DNA of 64,000 nucleotides from Desulfovibrio piger (GTDB taxonomy: Bacteria; Desulfobacterota; Desulfovibrionia; Desulfovibrionales; Desulfovibrionaceae): positions 62,001 to 126,000 of the forward strand of contig NZ_LT630450.1 in assembly GCF_900116045.1 (NCBI RefSeq). The letters are read 5' to 3'. The notes beneath the pieces were generated by a model. The model was not told the origin of the DNA, made no database searches, and was given only the letters and a program-made list of their open reading frames with translations. How positions within the stretch are numbered: position 1 is the first letter of the stretch; each line of letters begins with the position of its first letter. The position numbers and the translations under genes are program-made. Below, in pieces: positions 34,547 to 43,116 of this stretch.

Positions 34547-37500
34547 CTACGCCGCTTTTTCCGCAAACAGGCCCCGGCGGGCGGCCTCGTGCAGGATCTC
34601 TTTGCGGTAGCTGTCGTGCTGGCGCAGATAAAAGGCCAGCGCGTTGGCGAAGTTGTCCCCCAGCAGTCCGTCCAGCACCTGTGTGGATATCTCGCGCTGC
34701 AGGCGCAGCAGGGAATGCAGGGCCAGGATGCCTTCCACTTCCTCCGTGGGCATGCTGCCCAGGCGGCGCCAGAAGATGTCGTGCGAGCGCGGCAGATAGT
34801 ACCACATGTACATCAGGTCGAGCAGGTGGACGATGGCCTGCCGGGCGGCGTTGGGATCCTTTGCCAGAAGCTGCTGCCAGAACTCGCGGGGCTGCTCCTG
34901 CAGCAGGCGCCGGATGGTGGCCTGGGGGAAGAGCAGGGCCAGCTTCACGAGGTTGCTGAAGATCTGGCTGAACTTGCTGTCGTATTCCAGGGTGCGCATG
35001 CGCAGGTACATGTTGCGGTCCGCGAACCCCTCGATGACGGCGGCCACGATGTCCGAGGAACACTTGGAGACGATGGCGGCGCAGTTTTGCAGGGCGCCCA
35101 CCGGATCGGCGATGTCCAGCCACACGAAGCAGACCAGCAGCCCCTTGCCCAGGGCGATGGACAGGGGGATGGACAGCGCGCTGCGGAACAGATTGCCCAC
35201 GATGGCTTCCTTGGGCAGGCCGCGGAAGATGTTGTGCCCGGATATGTAGACGCTGTTGATCATGGCGATGACCGTATAGACCAGCAGCGCGTTGTTCTGG
35301 ACCGTGATGCCGAGCCAGTCCTCCAGCAGCCACATGCGGACCACCACTTCCAGCAGGGGGACGGATATGCCCGTGTAGAGCAGGGAGTCCGCCATGCGGC
35401 TCCAGCTCACATAGCGGTTCCAGGGCAGGAGCATGGAACGGCAGAAGGCCCCGCCCCCCACCATGGATTGCAGCACGTTGCGCACGGCCGTGATGGCGAA
35501 CCAGAGCAGGGCGCCGATCCAGGTGAGGATCCACCAGCTGTCCACATACCAGAAGGCCCACTGCGCGGGGATGAAGCCCAGCAGCACCTTGAGCACGTTC
35601 ACCAGGTTGCTGTTGAAATAGTGGACGTTCCAGGGCGTGGCGGCATCGCGCATCGTGCGCATGGGATCATGCTGCTCCGCATTGATGCCGCGGGCGTCCA
35701 CGCCGCCCAGGGTCACCAGGTTGCCGCCGTCGGGGCTGATGGTGGTGGTCTTTTTTTCCAGCGCCCAGCCCCGGACCACGCGACAGCCCAGATGGTGCAG
35801 CAGGGGCAGGCGCCGCAGGGCCTGGAGCCAGCGCGACGGTGCCGCGGGCTCGTGGTAGTGGGTGAAGCCGTAGATGTCGGTATGCACGGGCAGGGTGAGG
35901 CGCTGGCCGCTCTTTTCGTGGCGCAGGGCGGCCCGGGCCTGCGGGGGCAGGGTCTCGGTGAAGACCAGGCCCATGCCGTGGGTCATGTGGGAACGGCTGG
36001 TGGAGTCCGTGCCGACGCGCGAGCCCAGCCAGGAAAGTTCGTAAAAGCTCCGCAGCTGGGGCAGGTTGTCCTGCACCTCCAGCAGCAGTTCTCGGCGGGG
36101 CGAACCGGCCGGCTCGTCCTGCACGATCCGGCGGACCACCTGCTTGAGGCGCAGGGGGCTGCCTTCGTTGATGGCCCGCTGCAGCTCGTTGATGGCCTCG
36201 ATATGCGGCAGCTGGCCCTTGGACCAGGTGCGCAGGTTGAACAGCTCCAGATGGGTGATGAGCCCCTTGCCGCGCCAGAGCAGCTCCAGCGTGTCCTGCA
36301 CGTTCAGCCCTTCCAGGCCCAGGATCATCTGGCAGGGATGCAGGGGCACCAGGGCCTGCAACAGGACCTCGGGATCACGCAGCAGCACCGGCGGCAGGTC
36401 CTTGTGGGGCGCCACGGGGAACACGATGTCCGGGTTGGCCTGCGGTCCCAGCCATTCCTGGCGCAGACTGTCGGGCATGAGACCTTCCAGCATCTCCAGG
36501 CGGGCACGCAGGCGGGCGGCCTCCTCATCCGCGCCCTCCCGCCGGGGATCGTTGCGGAGGCGCTCCAGGGCCTGCTCCAGGGCGGGCTGCCACTGCTGGA
36601 GGATGTATTCGGCCAGATGCAGGGACGAAGGCTGGCGCTGGCCCACGAAGGCCAGGAACGCGTCCGCATCCAGCGGAGGCGGGGGCGGGACGTCCAGTTT
36701 GCGGGCCAGGGTGGCCGCGTGCTTCTGGTTCCAGGCCTGGAGCAGGCGCAGCACGTGCTGGCGCATCCACTGGTTCACCGTGGCGTATTCCCTGAGGATG
36801 GCCGCGATGTCCGGGCGCTGGAGCAGCTTGATGAAGGTCCGGCTGCTGTGGACGTTGAGCGGCGACCAGGTGAGCTCGATGAGTTTGTCGTGGAAGGTGG
36901 CCCGGAACTCGATGCCGATGCGCACGGTGATGCCCATGATGCGGGCCGCGCGCAGCAGTTCGCTGGCCGCTTCGGGGTCCACGGTATTGTAATAGACGAC
37001 CGTGATGAAGCGCAGCCCCTTGATCCAGGCGTCCATGACCAGGTGCGTGGGGCTCTTGCGGCCCTTGGTGTTGGCATCGTGGACATGGTGGTCGAAGGCC
37101 TGCTGGTTCCAGTCCTCGGGCATCTCCAGCAGATGATAGCGGCGCAGCAGCGCGCGGATGACGTGGGGCGTGCCGCGCACCGCCTGATAGAAATCATGGG
37201 CCAGCGGCAGCTGGACATGGACATGCGGCGCGGCGCGGACCAGGTCTTTCATGATCTGGATCAGGACGCGGGCCGTGTTCTTCTGCAGGCTGGAAAGGGC
37301 GGAATAGAGGACTTCGTCATGCAGGCGGCGCAGGGCCTGCAGGCGCTCCTGCGGGCCGCGCGCCTCCAGGCTCTCCAGCAGGATGATGACGGAGCGGGCG
37401 ATGCGCATGCCGGGGTCCGTGGTCAGCTTGATGATGCCGCGCGGGTGCAGGCCTTCTTCAGGCTGGACCAGGCTCATGGACATGTTGCGGGCGGCCACGA

Positions 37501-37612
37501 AACTGTTGACCAGCTGGATCAGCTGGTGGTCCTGCAGGTCGAACAGCCAGGACGGTTTTTTGTCCGGGCCGGAAGTGGTGACGGCGGTGGCTGAATGTCT
37601 GGTGGCGCACAT
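34547..37612 (-). CDS. Large membrane-associated protein of unknown function (1021 aa)
   Basis: I do not recognise the family. Residues ~1-600 look soluble and largely helical (e.g. LHDEVLYSALSSLQKNTARVL, LERLRNDPRREGADEEAA). The region ~640-830 has several hydrophobic segments (WILTWIGALLWFAITAV, NNALLVYTVIAMINSVYISG, ALSIPLSIALGKGLLVCFVW). The last ~200 residues are again helical with many Trp/Leu. ATG 37612 follows GAGGAAAATGTC. No neighbour points to a role. The reading frame has consistent codon bias throughout, so it is real. Confidence 0.75.
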   Translation of the reverse strand: MCATRHSATAVTTSGPDKKPSWLFDLQDHQLIQLVNSFVAARNMSMSLVQPEEGLHPRGIIKLTTDPGMRIARSVIILLESLEARGPQERLQALRRLHDEVLYSALSSLQKNTARVLIQIMKDLVRAAPHVHVQLPLAHDFYQAVRGTPHVIRALLRRYHLLEMPEDWNQQAFDHHVHDANTKGRKSPTHLVMDAWIKGLRFITVVYYNTVDPEAASELLRAARIMGITVRIGIEFRATFHDKLIELTWSPLNVHSSRTFIKLLQRPDIAAILREYATVNQWMRQHVLRLLQAWNQKHAATLARKLDVPPPPPLDADAFLAFVGQRQPSSLHLAEYILQQWQPALEQALERLRNDPRREGADEEAARLRARLEMLEGLMPDSLRQEWLGPQANPDIVFPVAPHKDLPPVLLRDPEVLLQALVPLHPCQMILGLEGLNVQDTLELLWRGKGLITHLELFNLRTWSKGQLPHIEAINELQRAINEGSPLRLKQVVRRIVQDEPAGSPRRELLLEVQDNLPQLRSFYELSWLGSRVGTDSTSRSHMTHGMGLVFTETLPPQARAALRHEKSGQRLTLPVHTDIYGFTHYHEPAAPSRWLQALRRLPLLHHLGCRVVRGWALEKKTTTISPDGGNLVTLGGVDARGINAEQHDPMRTMRDAATPWNVHYFNSNLVNVLKVLLGFIPAQWAFWYVDSWWILTWIGALLWFAITAVRNVLQSMVGGGAFCRSMLLPWNRYVSWSRMADSLLYTGISVPLLEVVVRMWLLEDWLGITVQNNALLVYTVIAMINSVYISGHNIFRGLPKEAIVGNLFRSALSIPLSIALGKGLLVCFVWLDIADPVGALQNCAAIVSKCSSDIVAAVIEGFADRNMYLRMRTLEYDSKFSQIFSNLVKLALLFPQATIRRLLQEQPREFWQQLLAKDPNAARQAIVHLLDLMYMWYYLPRSHDIFWRRLGSMPTEEVEGILALHSLLRLQREISTQVLDGLLGDNFANALAFYLRQHDSYRKEILHEAARRGLFAEKAA

Positions 37613-37848
37613 GACATTTTCCTCGATTGGTGGAGATGCGGACGATACGGGGCTGCGGCCCCTGCCGTCGGACATGCCGTACCGTCCCTCCCGGTGTGAA
37701 AGAAGAAAATGTGACAAATATCGTCGGGGATTGCAAACGGATGGCGGCCGGGCTTCGGAGGGCGGGGAAGGTCCGGGCGGAGCCGTGCGCTCCGGCATCC
37801 TGCACGCGGGGGAGGCGCCGAAAGGAAGGGGACAGGCGCCAGAAACAG

Positions 37849-37873
37849 AAAAACCCGCTGATTTCCCAGCGGG
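37849..37873 (-). terminator. Terminator of tRNA-Ser
   Basis: CCCGCTG atttcc CAGCGGG, with A5 on the plus strand that reads as U5 after the stem on the minus strand. Confidence 0.7.
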
Positions 37874-37885
37874 TCATTTTCTCGG

Positions 37886-37977
37886 TGGCGGAGAGGAAGA
37901 GATTCGAACTCTTGGTACGCTTTTAACGTACACACGATTTCCAATCGTGCTCCTTCGACCAACTCGGACACCTCTCC
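37886..37977 (-). tRNA. tRNA-Ser (GGA)
   Basis: The minus-strand cloverleaf starts GGAGAGGTGTCCGAG. It has anticodon loop TTGGAAA (anticodon GGA), the long class II variable arm (TGTACGTTAAAAGCGTACC), GTTCGAATC in the T arm, and encoded CCA. Confidence 0.95.
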
Positions 37978-38145
37978 GTGTCGTGAAGACCTGCTCTTTA
38001 TAGAGAGAACCTCCGGCTTTGGCAAGCAAAAAATCACAGTTTTTGCAAAAAAATCCGTATTGCCAAATTTTATCTTTTATTTCGGACTGTTGTCTTTGTC
38101 CGCCTCTGTTTCCATCTTCCGCCGGAGATGCTCGCAGCTGCCGGC

Positions 38146-38241
38146 TCACGGCGCGTGGTGACGGAAGGGCGTGCCGGATATGCCTTTGTGCAGGGCCACG
38201 GCCAGGACGATGACCAGCAGAATGAGCAGAGCCTGCCACAT
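38146..38241 (-). CDS. Very small membrane protein (31 aa)
   Basis: MWQALLILLVIVLAVALHKG is followed by a short polar tail ending HHAP. One transmembrane helix fills most of the protein. The ATG at 38241 lies four bases after the stop of the preceding small gene, and AAGGAC sits correctly as a ribosome-binding site. The family is not recognised. It is presumed translated because of the coupling and the clean hydrophobic helix. Confidence 0.6.
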   Translation of the reverse strand: MWQALLILLVIVLAVALHKGISGTPFRHHAP

Positions 38242-38244
38242 GGC

Positions 38245-38364
38245 CTAGTCCTTGCGGTCCCTGTCGTCGTCGCGCCGTTTTTTGCCCATCATATAGAAAA
38301 AGCCCAGGACGGCCACGCCGAAAGCCACGATACCGGCCAGATTGAGCATGAAGATGCTGTCCAT
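38245..38364 (-). CDS. Very small membrane protein (39 aa)
   Basis: The sequence begins MDSIFMLNLAGIVAFGVAVL, one transmembrane helix, and ends with a highly charged tail (KKRRDDDRDRKD). AGGAGA precedes the ATG at good spacing. It lies 150 bp downstream of fabI on the same strand and directly before a second small membrane gene. The layout (short lumenal end, helix, Lys/Asp cytoplasmic tail) suggests an accessory subunit or anchor; the function is unknown. Confidence 0.65.
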   Translation of the reverse strand: MDSIFMLNLAGIVAFGVAVLGFFYMMGKKRRDDDRDRKD

Positions 38365-38427
38365 ACTGTCTCCTGAAAGGCTGTCCGGGGGGGCCCCGGA
38401 GTTCGTCCGCCGCTGTCGGAAAGCCCG

Positions 38428-38466
38428 GCAGGCAGCGGGGGCCTTCCCGCCGCTGCCGGGCCGTCA
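38428..38466 (-). terminator. Hairpin between fabI and the small membrane genes
   Basis: GCCCGGCAG...CTGCCGGGC, with a near-complementary GCAGCGGG/CCCGCCGC inside. There is no U run, so it may be an mRNA-processing or attenuating hairpin. Confidence 0.4.
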
Positions 38467-38513
38467 GTACCCGGAAAGGCGTGCCGCCGTGGCGGCCGCC
38501 CCGGATGGCGGGG

Positions 38514-39278
38514 CTAGATGCCCAGCTGGCTGAAGCCGCTGTCCACGTAGATGACTTCGCCGGTCACGCCGTGGGAGAGCTCGGAGGCCAGGAACACGGC
38601 GGCGCCGCCCACATCGGCGGTGGTCACGTTGCGGCGCAGGGGGGCGTGCTCTTCCACGCGGGTGAAGATGTTCTTCAGGCCGGAGACGGCGGAGGCGGCC
38701 AGGGTCTTGATGGGGCCGGCGCTCAGGGCATTGACGCGCACGCCCTTTTCGCCCAGGTCGTAGGACAGGTAGCGCACGGAGGCTTCCAGGGCGGCCTTGG
38801 CCACGCCCATGATGTTGTAGCCGGGGATGACCTTGGTGGAACCGTGGTAGGTCATGGTCAGCACCGAGGAGCCGTCATGCAGCAGGGGCTCGAAAGCGCG
38901 GCAGATACCGGTCAGGGAATAGGCGGAGATGTCCAGGGCCAGATGGAAGCCCGCGCGCGACGTATCCAGGAAACGGCCGCTCAGGTCTTCACGGTTGGCA
39001 AAGGCCACGGAGTGGACCAGGATGTCCACGCCGCCCCACTTTTCCTTGACCAGGTCGGCAGCGGCCTGGATCTGGGCGTCATCGGTCACGTCACACTGGA
39101 AGGTGAACTCGCCCCCCAGTTCTTCGCTCAGGGGCTCAACACGCTTTTTGATGGCGTCGCCCACATAGTTGAAGGCAAGGCGGGCGCCCTGTTCCTTGAA
39201 GGCATGGGCGATGCCGTAAGCGATGCTCTTGTTGTTGGCCAGGCCCAGGATCAGGGCTTTTTTTCCTTGAAGCAGCAT
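38514..39278 (-). CDS. fabI: Enoyl-ACP reductase (NADH)
   Basis: The 254-aa short-chain dehydrogenase-like enzyme catalyses the last reduction of type II fatty acid elongation. LLQGKKALILGLANNKSIAYG is the FabI-type cofactor loop. The active site Y-x6-K is seen in GYNIMGVAKAAL. ATG 39278 removes an unsupported 14-residue extension. It lies 45 bp after purC, and hisD-purC-fabI appear to form one transcription unit. Confidence 0.94.
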   Translation of the reverse strand: MLLQGKKALILGLANNKSIAYGIAHAFKEQGARLAFNYVGDAIKKRVEPLSEELGGEFTFQCDVTDDAQIQAAADLVKEKWGGVDILVHSVAFANREDLSGRFLDTSRAGFHLALDISAYSLTGICRAFEPLLHDGSSVLTMTYHGSTKVIPGYNIMGVAKAALEASVRYLSYDLGEKGVRVNALSAGPIKTLAASAVSGLKNIFTRVEEHAPLRRNVTTADVGGAAVFLASELSHGVTGEVIYVDSGFSQLGI

Positions 39279-39323
39279 GTAGTGTCCTCCAGAAAAGTCG
39301 CCTTGGCGACCGGTAACCACAGG

Positions 39324-40220
39324 TTAGATGGTGAATTCCTTGCCCGTCAGGATGTGATAGGCCTCGCGGTAGCGCCGGGCCGTGGCGTCCACGACCTCGT
39401 CGGGCAGGGCAGGCGCGGGGGGCTGCATGTCCCAGGGCTGGGCGCTGAGCCAGTCGCGCAGGTACTGTTTGTCGAAACTGGGCTGGCTGTGGCCGGGCTC
39501 GTACTGGTCCGCAGGCCAGAAGCGGGAAGAGTCGGGGGTCAGCACCTCGTCGATGAGGCGCAGCTCCCCGTCCACGAAACCGAATTCGAACTTGGTGTCG
39601 GCCACGATGATGCCGCGGCTGGCGGCATAGGTCCGCCCGGCCTCATAGATGGCCAGGGTGGTCTCCTGGACCTTGCGGGCCACGTCCTCGCCCAGCAGGC
39701 GGGCGGCCTCGGCCGGGCTGATGTTCTGGTCGTGCTGGCCCAGCTCGGCCTTGGTGGAAGGCGTGAAGAGGGGGGGCTCCAGCTTGTCGGATTCCCGCAT
39801 GCCGGCCGGCAGCTGATAGCCGCAGATCGTGCCGGTCTTCTGGTAGTCCTTCCAGCCCGAGCCGGCGATGTAGCCGCGCACGATGCATTCCACAGGCAGG
39901 GGCTTTGCCTTGCGGACCAGCACGGCGCGCCCTTCCAGCTCGTCCTTCCAGGGGGCAAGGGCGGCGGGGAAGCGGTCCACGTCGCTTTCCACCAGATGGT
40001 TGGGGATGATGTCCTTGAACTTGTCCATCCAGAACAGGGTGATCTGGTTCAGGATCACGCCCTTGTAGGGGATGGGCCTGTCCATGATGACATCAAAGGC
40101 GGACATGCGGTCGGTGGTGACGATGAGCAGGGTCTTTTCGTCGATGTCGTAGATGTCGCGGACCTTGCCGCGGGACAGCAGCGGATACGTGCTGATTTCA
40201 GTCTTGGTGGTGATGCGCAT
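39324..40220 (-). CDS. purC: Phosphoribosylaminoimidazole-succinocarboxamide synthase
   Basis: The 298-aa SAICAR synthase ligates aspartate to CAIR using ATP in purine synthesis. RGKVRDIYDIDEKTLLIVTTDRMSAFD, given as residues ~17-43, holds the ATP-binding start. VECIVRGYIAGSGWKDYQ and the late DTKFEFGF and IDEVLTPDSSRFW are family signatures. ATG 40220 follows AGGATCAAGACA, 25 bp after hisD. Confidence 0.96.
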   Translation of the reverse strand: MRITTKTEISTYPLLSRGKVRDIYDIDEKTLLIVTTDRMSAFDVIMDRPIPYKGVILNQITLFWMDKFKDIIPNHLVESDVDRFPAALAPWKDELEGRAVLVRKAKPLPVECIVRGYIAGSGWKDYQKTGTICGYQLPAGMRESDKLEPPLFTPSTKAELGQHDQNISPAEAARLLGEDVARKVQETTLAIYEAGRTYAASRGIIVADTKFEFGFVDGELRLIDEVLTPDSSRFWPADQYEPGHSQPSFDKQYLRDWLSAQPWDMQPPAPALPDEVVDATARRYREAYHILTGKEFTI

Positions 40221-40245
40221 TGTCTTGATCCTGTTGGTTGAGTCT

Positions 40246-41550
40246 TTAGCGCTTGCCGCGGATCTCCACGGAGCGGGCGTGGGCCTCCAGCCCTTCCAGA
40301 CGGGCCAGAGAAGCGATGGCAGGCGCGTTTTCCAGCAAAAAGGCCGGAGAAGTGGCCACGATGCTGGTCTTTTTGCAGAAGTTCTGGACGGAGAGCGCGG
40401 ACGAGAAGCGCGCGGTCCGCAGGGTGGGCAGCACATGGTTGGGGCCCGCAAAGTAATCCCCCACGGGCTCGGGGCTGTGCTGGCCCATGAAGACGGCTCC
40501 GGCATGGCGGATGTAGGGCAGCAGGGCCCAGGGATCACGCACGCACAGTTCCAGATGTTCGGGGGCCACACGGTTGGCGATGGCCACGGCGGTCATGATG
40601 CTGGGCACCACCACGATGGCGCCCCAGTCCATGAGGGACTTGCCCGCGATCTGGGCCTTGGGCAGCTGGCTGCACTGCTTTTCCAGTTCCTGCTGCACCT
40701 GTTCGGCCAGGGTGATGTCGTCGGTGAGCAGGATGGCGGAGGCCAGCATGTCGTGCTCGGCCTGGGAAAGCATGTCCGCGGCCAGCCAGTGGGGACGTGC
40801 GGAGCTGTCGGCCACCACCAGCACTTCACTGGGGCCGGCCACCATGTCGATGCCCACCGTGCCCTGCACCAGACGCTTGGCCGTGGCCACATAGATGTTG
40901 CCGGGACCGGCGATGACGTCCACGGGGTCGATGCTCTGGGTGCCGTAGGCCAGGGCGCCGATGGACCAGGCACCGCCCACGCGGTAGATCTCGTCGATGT
41001 CCAGCAGGTGGGCCGCCGCCAGGATGTGCGGGTTGATGGTGCCGTCCTTGCGGGGCGGGGTGCACACGGCCACGCGGGGCACACCGGCCACCAGGGCGGG
41101 GATGGCGTTCATGAGCATGCTGGAGAGCAGCGGGGTGTTGCCGCCCTGGCCACCGGGCACATACAGGCCCACGCGGTCCACGGGCAGCACGCGCTGGCCC
41201 AGGATGCTGCCGTCAGGGCGGGTCTGGAACCAGGATTTTTCCAGCTGTTCCTTATGGAAGGTACGGATGTTGTGGGCGGCCTCGCTGATCTGTTCGCGAT
41301 GTTCGGGCGAGATGGACGCGGCGGCCCAGGCGATGTCCTGTTCGCTGACGCGCAGGGGCGCGGCAAATTCGGGACAGTCGAAGCGGCGGGTATAATCGAT
41401 CAGGGCCTCATCGCCCTTTTCACGTACATCGGCGAGGATCTCGCGCACGCTGCCCTCAACGCTGTCGCCGGGGTTGAAACGGCCGTCGAGCCACTGCGAG
41501 GCCTTGACCCATTCCTGCTCGGACTGCAGGTGCAAAATTCGGCAAATCAT
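40246..41550 (-). CDS. hisD: Histidinol dehydrogenase
   Basis: The 434-aa Zn-dependent enzyme oxidises histidinol to histidine in two NAD-dependent steps. Conserved segments include YVPGGQGG, AGPGNIYVATAKRLV, DMVAGPSEVLVVAD, SQAEHD and AGPNHVLPT. The length is normal. No other his gene is nearby; purC follows in the same direction. Confidence 0.96.
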   Translation of the reverse strand: MICRILHLQSEQEWVKASQWLDGRFNPGDSVEGSVREILADVREKGDEALIDYTRRFDCPEFAAPLRVSEQDIAWAAASISPEHREQISEAAHNIRTFHKEQLEKSWFQTRPDGSILGQRVLPVDRVGLYVPGGQGGNTPLLSSMLMNAIPALVAGVPRVAVCTPPRKDGTINPHILAAAHLLDIDEIYRVGGAWSIGALAYGTQSIDPVDVIAGPGNIYVATAKRLVQGTVGIDMVAGPSEVLVVADSSARPHWLAADMLSQAEHDMLASAILLTDDITLAEQVQQELEKQCSQLPKAQIAGKSLMDWGAIVVVPSIMTAVAIANRVAPEHLELCVRDPWALLPYIRHAGAVFMGQHSPEPVGDYFAGPNHVLPTLRTARFSSALSVQNFCKKTSIVATSPAFLLENAPAIASLARLEGLEAHARSVEIRGKR

Positions 41551-41683
41551 GGAATATACCTCAGGAAAAAAACGCCACCGGAGGGCGCGTGGACGCGCGG
41601 AATTGCGCGTCGGACGAATATAGCGAAGGCGTGCGCCAATGTCGAGACTTCCGTGCAGGGGCCGCTGCCCGGGTGTCAGCCCC

Positions 41684-41712
41684 TTGACAGTACGGCAGTG
41701 CGTATTTACTCA
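41684..41712 (+). promoter_or_regulatory. Putative grpE promoter
   Basis: TTGACA at 41684 is followed after 17 bp by TACTCA (weak -10). A GGGAGGA ribosome-binding site then precedes the ATG at 41754. A heat-shock promoter was looked for but is not clear. Confidence 0.45.
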
Positions 41713-41753
41713 ATACTAGCCGGTACGACGCCGGTGCACTTCTGGGAGGAACC

Positions 41754-42347
41754 ATGGATCGTCACAACAAGAACGATATGCATATGAAGGACACGCAGAA
41801 CACGGAAGCGCAGGAAGAGGCCTGTGCCGAAGCCGAGGCCGGGGATGCCGGGAGCGCCGTGCAGGCCCTGCCGGAAAACCTGGAAAGCCTGTGCCGCGAA
41901 CATGTGTGCCCCAACTGCACCGAAAAACGCGATGCCGAGGACGCGCGCCTGCGCGCGGCCGCGGAGATGGATAATTTCAAGAAGCGCCTGAAGCGCGAAC
42001 ACGAGGAACAGATCCGCTATGCGGCGGAAAAGGTCATGAGCGACCTTCTGCCCACGCTGGACAACCTTGACCTGGCCCTGCAGTACGGCAGCAAGGACGA
42101 GGCCTGCAGGGACATGCTCCAGGGCGTGGCCATGACCCGCAAGCTGCTGCTGGAAGCCGTGGCGCGTCACGGCCTGACCGCTGTGGGCACGGCCGGCGAG
42201 GCGTTCACGCCCGAACTGCATGAAGCCGTGGGCTTCGATGCCGAGGCCGATGTGGAGGCCGGGGCCGTGGCCCGCGTGCTGCAAAGCGGCTACAAGCTGG
42301 GCGAACGCCTGCTGCGCCCGGCCAAGGTCACGATCAGGCAGGGCTAG
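41754..42347 (+). CDS. grpE: Nucleotide exchange factor GrpE
   Basis: The 197-aa protein has an acidic, low-complexity N-terminus and then the long coiled-coil start (ARLRAAAEMDNFKKRLKREHEEQIRYA), LLPTLDNLDLAL, and the beta-wing region ending EAVG...GYKLGERLLRPAKVTI. It releases ADP from DnaK. Unusually, a cysteine cluster CREHVCPNC lies at ~residues 48-56, just before the coiled coil, and could bind zinc or sense redox state. No dnaK or dnaJ is adjacent. Confidence 0.93.
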   Translation: MDRHNKNDMHMKDTQNTEAQEEACAEAEAGDAGSAVQALPENLESLCREHVCPNCTEKRDAEDARLRAAAEMDNFKKRLKREHEEQIRYAAEKVMSDLLPTLDNLDLALQYGSKDEACRDMLQGVAMTRKLLLEAVARHGLTAVGTAGEAFTPELHEAVGFDAEADVEAGAVARVLQSGYKLGERLLRPAKVTIRQG

Positions 42348-42373
42348 GCGCCGGTATCGGCGGACAGTAATGG

Positions 42374-42411
42374 AAAACGGGCCCTCCCCGCAGCGGGGAG
42401 GGCCCGTTTTT
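42374..42411 (+). terminator. Terminator after grpE
   Basis: AAAACGGGCCCTCCCCG cagc GGGGAGGGCCCGTTTTT is a perfect bidirectional stem between convergent grpE and pqiC-like genes. Confidence 0.9.
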
Positions 42412-42522
42412 CGTGCCGGTCATCGAAAGGCCGCGGGAAAAGATGGCCCCTGGACCAGCGCCCCGCGCCGTCCCCGCGGCTCTCTGCCCCGGAGGATGCG
42501 GGACGGGGGACCTTTCAGGATG

Positions 42523-43116
42523 CTAGCGTCCGGCCGTGAGGCGGGGCAGCAGGCGTCCGGCCAGATGGTCGCCCAGTCCCTGCAGCAGGCGGCTCTGGGC
42601 CGCCACCAGGCTGGCGCTGCTCATGCCGGCATCCTCGCCGGCTGCGTAGATGCCGCGATCCAGGGCCTCTCCGCCACGGGAAAGCTGCCAGCGGGCCTGC
42701 AGTCGGGCCGTGCCCGGCGTGTCGCCGTCCAGGCGCTCCAGGGCTACGGCCAGTTCAAACTCGCCCTGCCGGTCTCCGGCGGTGATCACGTCGACGCCCC
42801 GGGGCAGCAGGCGGGCGGCCAGCACTTCGCCCAGCACGCGCCGGGCGCCCTGTCCCAGGGGCTCGGCCCAGATGTCCAGTTCCGAGACCTCCAGACGGGC
42901 CTGGCCGTCGCTGCGCCGCACCAGGCCGTTGCGGTCCAGGTAGTCGGGCACGCTCACCGGCGCGATGCCCAGGCTGATGGCGGGCAGGGCGTCGGCGGTC
43001 AGGGGGGGCTGGCCGCTGTCCAGCAGATAGAAATGCGTGGGGGCGCTGCGGCCGCAGGCGGTCAGCAGGACAGCCAGCAGGGCCAGGAAAACGGTCGCAT
43101 GGCGGAGGGTGTTCAT
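42523..43116 (-). CDS. ABC-type transport auxiliary lipoprotein (PqiC/DUF330 family)
   Basis: The 197-aa protein has a lipoprotein signal peptide with lipobox LLTAC (Cys ~21). Then THFYLLD and the PISIGIAPVSVPDYLDR-like strand-turn region (LGIAPVSVPDYLDRNGLV) mark the DUF330 family. Such proteins work in the periplasm with MCE lipid-transport complexes. It overlaps the MlaD-like gene by 4 bp (ATGA), as last gene of the mlaEFD-like operon. Confidence 0.88.
   Translation of the reverse strand: MNTLRHATVFLALLAVLLTACGRSAPTHFYLLDSGQPPLTADALPAISLGIAPVSVPDYLDRNGLVRRSDGQARLEVSELDIWAEPLGQGARRVLGEVLAARLLPRGVDVITAGDRQGEFELAVALERLDGDTPGTARLQARWQLSRGGEALDRGIYAAGEDAGMSSASLVAAQSRLLQGLGDHLAGRLLPRLTAGR

Noticed and set aside
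34328..37594. 1088-codon plus-strand frame opposite the unknown 1021-aa gene
   Set aside because: Both strands are open. The minus frame has a proper ribosome-binding site, hydrophobic segments and natural amino acid composition, while the plus frame is rich in His/Gln/Gly as expected of an antisense shadow.
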